NCBI RefSeq assembly: GCF_000731315.1
Contig: NZ_HG938353.1
Location: 3,410,001 to 3,474,000, forward strand
Source: Neorhizobium galegae bv. orientalis str. HAMBI 540
Lineage (GTDB): Bacteria > Pseudomonadota > Alphaproteobacteria > Rhizobiales > Rhizobiaceae
DNA: 64,000 nucleotides
Direction: 5' to 3'
Below are positions 63,501 through 64,000 of the stretch, piece by piece. A program made the translations under genes and the position numbers. How positions within the stretch are numbered: the first letter of the stretch is position 1; every line of letters begins with the position of its first letter. The notes under the pieces are model-generated. The model worked only from the letters and a program-made list of their open reading frames with translations, did not search any database and was not told the origin of the DNA.

Positions 63501-64000
63501 CAGCGTCTGGCCACCATTCCCAAGGTCGGTGATCACGTAATAAAGCTCGCTACCACCCGAGGTCAGAGTCCCGCCAGTGACGGAGAGACCGACATCTGAG
63601 GCACCTGTGTAAACGCCCTCGGCATTGGCCGGGACCGCGCCTGCCGCGTTCGCAAAACCGACCGAGCGGCCGAAGGTGTCGCCTTCGCCATTGCGTGTAT
63701 CGGCATCCGCACCCCACGAAATGCCGAGCGAGATATCGCCGGTTTTTTTGGCAGCTTCGCTGCCATCCGTGGCAGGATAGGCCGAAACATCGTCTTCATT
63801 CAGCGAGGCGCCAACCGCCTCGCGCTGTACCGGGCCGTCATCACCGATCTCGATCGAGAACGAACCGGTATCGGAATCTCCGTCCTTGTCCGTGACTGTG
63901 AACGTAAAGTTCAGTCGCAGGGCGTCATCGGCACCGATCTGGCCGAGATCCGGATGGTCGAGAGGCTGCGACTGCGTGTAGGTGAAGGCGCCGGTGACGG
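51594..64000 (-). CDS. Giant RTX adhesin, type I-secreted (C-terminal part; 5' end beyond window)
   Basis: The frame is open without a stop from 64000 down to the TGA-type end at 51594: more than 4,130 residues with the N-terminus outside the window. In protein order it holds T1SS-143/DUF5801-type repeats (about 60000-64000, with phrases such as FSITITDDVP and VTATDYDGDVV), then RTX calcium-binding blocks (GGAGNDVLIGG, GGDGNDLISGLGGNDTLTGG at about 57600-58630 and 55880-56640), and VCBS/cadherin-like modules (VTPVNDAPIVTNDVYVTDED, about 53700-55300). A further RTX block (52960-53100), four EF-hand-like loops (DIDADGHKD, DVDGNGKID, DVNHDGKID, DANGNGISDEGE, 52150-52450) and a final RTX plus secretion signal (51594-51970) complete it. 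It is a LapA-type surface adhesin rather than a toxin: no enzyme domain is seen. Confidence 0.93.
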   Translation of the reverse strand, partial: VTGAFTYTQSQPLDHPDLGQIGADDALRLNFTFTVTDKDGDSDTGSFSIEIGDDGPVQREAVGASLNEDDVSAYPATDGSEAAKKTGDISLGISWGADADTRNGEGDTFGRSVGFANAAGAVPANAEGVYTGASDVGLSVTGGTLTSGGSELYYVITDLGNGGQTLTAYVDGSEPAAKVFEISLDPTSANGSYTVEIFQELDHTVDSDALTISFQFQGVDADGDAAASGTALITIADDAPVIGAAGEGGEGKVDEGGSNTAQGSLGISWGADDGNTSEDGGYDGTQDAGDRSVVFTPGEVSDLPPADGDDMPALKVGNSALSTAAVSAFMQVWSGETEIGLGNLTSGGQPLVYTLSPDGTVLTAADQEGGPVFTVTLSDTGAGGYTFELQGVLDHPGHGETGSKADILTFEFTYTVRDGDGDVAESTFTVDVKDDVPVATGNAVDITSDEGDIVTWSSLGSSPSDGAGDGSTTGPNDSLVGPATVSGSIASVVAFGADGAAAGGGFGFVADATAKMQALALTSKGGTLSYAMIGDALVAYVNGGGGAGLDSLADRPVFSLALDHTTGAFTYQQYDQLDHVTGNGENTALKSGSGSIAAIDFGAVIQATDGDGDQIGLGGKFSITITDDVPAPSIIATGASTTIDETVNNQSNDTGNQAVRSLFAAVANVGHDADMGNAAIFARNGDALVSTFFSAPGADETTTKVLSLEIASAGLDSGLATTGGKAIFLFEEGGLIVGRFDSDGNGTPDTAAFAVAIDQSGRVSVAQYVSLHQGNTATFNETVNLGDKISAVVTATDYDGDVVRDTVSIGSHIRFADDGPLASGAKVSATADEDDISNLLSSGTHPNDGTADGSTSDFSWTGVGNAATVSGSIASVVAFGADGAAAGGGFGFVADAAAKMQALALTSKGGTLSYAMIGDALVAYVNVVGGIDRPVFSLTLDHATGAFTYQQYDQLDHVAGNGENTALKSGSGSIAAIDFGAVIQATDGDGDHVGLGGKFSITITDDVPEIAIVANKTVTIDETSGFQNDDIGAGSVGSLFAGVGNRGVDADLGGPIYARDDVIDISVKDGADDNLSTALTLRIDGGNGIDSGLLTTGGANIYLYLEGEVVVGRVGGADGLAAFAIAIDSDGRVSVAEYLSLQHPNNASSDEGVNLSGKISAVLTATDYDGDVVTKSVSIGDKITFEDDGPSVGANSGVWVDDDNVVGAQGNNGGEGDHALANTTGVLSHDFGADGGSIAWKTAGAPSGFTYVHDGNALLVMQGTTTVMTVTLDTATGAYTVTQNAAIDHPMGNDENEVSFNLTYTVTDGDGDHVDGTLTINADDDTPVSTGVIGTGAITESAVGGSIAGELSALVSPGADGIGRYSVETTGLSSSLTSLTSGGVALTYSVVGNALVAKAGTATIFTFSVDPATGHYTFTQTGPLDHTDSVVIDGVSIPAATLDAAGSHAAVADVGGNDLAFVGHMTDGDAIIRVSNSGNTAVTWTLDNNNPGGTDYVLNIPAHTTWYLNVGNVPNQTKFDLDGVGSPNGSTTVNNGHSITFTDGDGSLALDLSSAVTVTDGDGDSVALHDQLIVTVTDSVPTAGPNTIGTVEEGGTETITAALTGLSWGADAGSARTLSFTGSVATKDQNGASVTTLSSNGNPVTIAVIGGVLTGFTGSANPPALDHIVFTALLNAATGGYTFSLLQPLDHTAPNATSQYLDLALGFTATDADGDAATSTVTVRVDAAGSIDSINYSSLSTSVFVNLDGAAHMVGGQTVAADTATDGATVIDKVIGIDSVSGIVDALGGAGNDVLIGGDEANKLTGNGGNDYLDGGLGADVLDGGEGNDTFVLGADVTGSGTRNIQLGDGSLLAVNIAGLAGTADKVIGGAGNDTIILERDGKSGFVADYSTAPGYLSGVEKIVGTDGNDVILLAAGSTADGGPITIEGGDGNDILGGSNSADIINGGDGNDLISGLGGNDTLTGGNGDDVIWGGLGADTIHGGAGSDTIDLTADLTYAAGTLHTVPVVGLTTVGVDISGKAGTLDLINGGFDLADTIYLKAGSTGFVLDGYQTNIEGVERIVGTDGDDVIVMRSDYVTDDGAGRTTIEGGLGNDTIVGGAGNDFLDGAQGADTLAGGDGADILKGGADNDALWGGKASDNLYGNGTTNQGSDLTATIGEADSANYGGPADKYHVFFNANAFNSGLGIWQVEALGGAPELMDGGPGSNTDNLYGIELIKFSNGIVLDLTDPVRVFDGANLVGTYDTIQAANDAASTLAGFRIELVGTIVGETATITKESLTVVGGVDDTGITLTLDGVQNLTLGGAAPINVAGNGLNNGVQGNDGENVITSGKGSDALNGGAGNDKFILSADIDDAGSQGSRTVTLGDGSTRQVSLNQLSGEGDTLTGGTGIDRVELVAAAGAKGFVFDRANYPGNLSGAEEFIGTDGDDVILLPKSYTSGDISELLIDGGKGNDVLQGSDSQADRILGGDGNDLISGLGGNDILEGGAGSDEIWGGAGNDQINGGSGIDNITGGLGDDTIDGGIGGDTFNYAIGDGVDTIDGGTQGDVLLTSGNATAESAVLTVTSTGFTLDVDGDGIVDVNATNIESVVLYQADGADKITVRGQDSAETITIEGNSNLLQVYGNGIPSVSGISTSELTIEGKGGNDVINASNLNTVALPPVALTLDGGAGNDTITGSAGADTILGGAGNDTILYKVGAGADIIDGGSETGLSNPDYDVLKIAGDAVQRSFNIAKATGGSDIVAGVNATDILVSYTGANGATVRADEIERIEVTLGSAGDSIAVGDLSGTAIAPTTVVINGGVGSDTIDLTGLVGTKVEINDVDGAGPDTDTVKLAGKWADYTITEFDGTFTFSQGGHVVATAKNIEQFTFQGENGGPVQAADLLNDAPHAGADSNAGDPVVEAGGVSNGTLGDPSAIGNVLTNDTDADVFDSKQVVAIQFGSGPATAVPAGNGDVTIAGTYGTLTIHSDGSYAYALDNNDGDTQALAQDAAASDVFTYTMADAHGLTSNANLTINITGTNDAPVLNGTIADQVIAEDNALSFTVPGGTFSDVDSPSLTYTATLADGTSALPGWLHFDAATMTFSGTPDLNWNGAIDVKVTASDGSLSVSDTFTLTVTPVNDAPIVTNDVYVTDEDTALSGLKLFANDSDVEGSPLTANGIAVGSQLGGSISFEQNGTLRFEPLANESGYAVLQYGVSDGNLSSTGTVTIDVRPVADAATISGSGSGSEDATAALSLNIAVGDTDGSEKVTRVELSGFPAGATFNQGSLEGAVWVVTNAAGVNTSGLTMTPPTNYAGDFTLNVKATVIDSATLSDGHVYTNTKDSNGSIGVSITPVNDGHPTVAITDSTPATDPTVGDVLHATLGSDPDGTPTNVVYTWLRDGNAFGATGADYTLTAADTGHKLSVKTTYVDGQNFSETVTSTESATVISNNHAPVAAADRIYTNAQNEEIEFKHSWLLSNDTDADGNSLSINSFTWSSNGPVKVINAGAFDNGDTQISVTLGQGNSGTFSYGITDGSAGSGATVTVQRTANLAITGSSQSDILIDTFSNGTSTVTLDGGAGSDYIIGGSRNNVIIGDQSDYLIDGGTGSNDTIQVSSSFTSASDAQIVNIDAFTLTGAATLNISNQSEGFVIKGSAFADTITGGGGNDTITGGAGGDTLTGGAGSDTFVIAAGDSTPQIGGSFNDGTITGYDVITDWASGDKLDFSVAVKQAYLFGNGVDSTLAIGGDTVELHTVNYQTGIATFYGTDGGDYQTYPSLSINSTQALAAITQYLTRTVIGEAGATLAFNAMGNAYVYQQTGNGAGGTLVELTGVTLTDIYTTPFTPNGVVSSIDPIILDLDHNGFTFSSVEDGVKFDIDADGHKDQVAWTKTDGILAYDVDGNGKIDNGSEIFTPNFGGGTHAGGVAALSTLDVNHDGKIDASDTGFDKLLVWQDANGNGISDEGELKGLHDYGITGISLDAHGAEGYIDGQSLFAEGSFTYADGSTGSFVEVGFDTLFSDAPDHVLVGTDGDDILAAMPGLTQMTGGAGADTFVLDPSALHELDMADIITDYKSNEGDAVDVSKLLDTLLGHQATGEEAAANVRTTIAGNDTTVSVQVATDSWKDVAVLQNHTEAVKILFDDEKHAANISHV
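60976..61400 (-). repeat. Adhesin internal DNA repeat, copy A
   Basis: This 425-base block is nearly identical to 62110-62552 (copy B), encoding the shared run VSGSIASVVAFGADGAAAGG through FSITITDDVP. The adjoining ~700 bases of each domain are similar only at protein level, so the conserved block has been duplicated or homogenised recently. Confidence 0.85.
62110..62552 (-). repeat. Adhesin internal DNA repeat, copy B
   Basis: Copy B of the block at 60976-61400, with an 18-base in-frame expansion at about 62340-62375 (encoding GGGGAGLDSLADRP where copy A has VVGGIDRP) and scattered third-position changes. Confidence 0.85.

Noticed and set aside
51594..64000. RTX cytotoxin
   Set aside because: No acyltransferase gene, no hydrophobic pore-forming region or enzyme domain; long repeat arrays plus a LapG-like protease indicate an adhesin.
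1..64000. rRNA, tRNA or prophage genes
   Set aside because: None was recognised by eye on either strand; a short tRNA could be missed without a covariance scan, but no gap shows the usual TTCGAATC-type arm next to a cloverleaf.

Overview
The window is a GC-rich chromosomal or megaplasmid segment from a Rhizobiaceae bacterium (Rhizobium/Agrobacterium/Sinorhizobium relatives; the genus cannot be fixed from the sequence). The best evidence for this is a succinoglycan gene cluster in the order known from Sinorhizobium meliloti (exoP-N-O-M-A-L-K-H ... exoW-V, exoU-X, exoY-F-Q), Rhizobium-type intergenic palindromes, and alphaproteobacterial nitrate-assimilation and adhesin gene sets. Coding density is high; many genes overlap by 1-4 bases, and two convergent pairs overlap at their stop codons.

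Region 1 (1-7.8 kb) starts with the tail of a ThuA-like gene, then holds a sulfoquinovose (plant sulfolipid sugar) catabolic locus of the sulfo-SMO type. A GntR/UTRA regulator and a sulfoquinovosidase (smoI) face away from a flavin-dependent sulfoquinovose monooxygenase (smoC), an aldo/keto reductase (smoB) and a flavin reductase (smoA). A class I/II aminotransferase and a small secreted protein follow. The glycosidase keeps both catalytic aspartates and the Arg/Trp/His set that recognises the sulfonate, so the substrate call is firm. No transporter for the sugar lies inside the window.

Region 2 (7.8-10.4 kb) is a soluble-looking FtsK/SpoIIIE translocase with no membrane segments, flanked by a palindromic intergenic repeat.

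Region 3 (10.4-23.6 kb) is a complete nitrate assimilation island: the NasT (ANTAR antiterminator)/NasS (nitrate sensor) pair, a sigma-54 promoter with two NtrC-like sites and an IHF-like site, a structured leader, then nrtABC (uptake), nirBD (nitrite reductase), a formate/nitrite-family channel, nasA (nitrate reductase) and cysG (siroheme for NirB). A strong bidirectional terminator ends it.

Region 4 (23.6-42.9 kb) is the exo cluster for an acylated, pyruvylated succinoglycan-type polysaccharide. exoI and exoT (the flippase) are missing from their usual place between exoH and exoW, where an 828-base stretch has no recognisable gene. A GMC-family oxidoreductase sits convergent to exoQ.

Region 5 (43-64 kb) looks like a surface-attachment system: a periplasmic-binding-like lipoprotein, a LapG-type cysteine protease, an unusual ribbon-helix-helix/PAS-like regulator, a type I secretion system (membrane fusion protein, ABC exporter with a degenerate C39 domain, TolC-like channel), and the C-terminal >4,130 residues of a giant RTX adhesin whose N-terminus lies beyond position 64000. 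No rRNA, tRNA, CRISPR array, insertion sequence or prophage was recognised.
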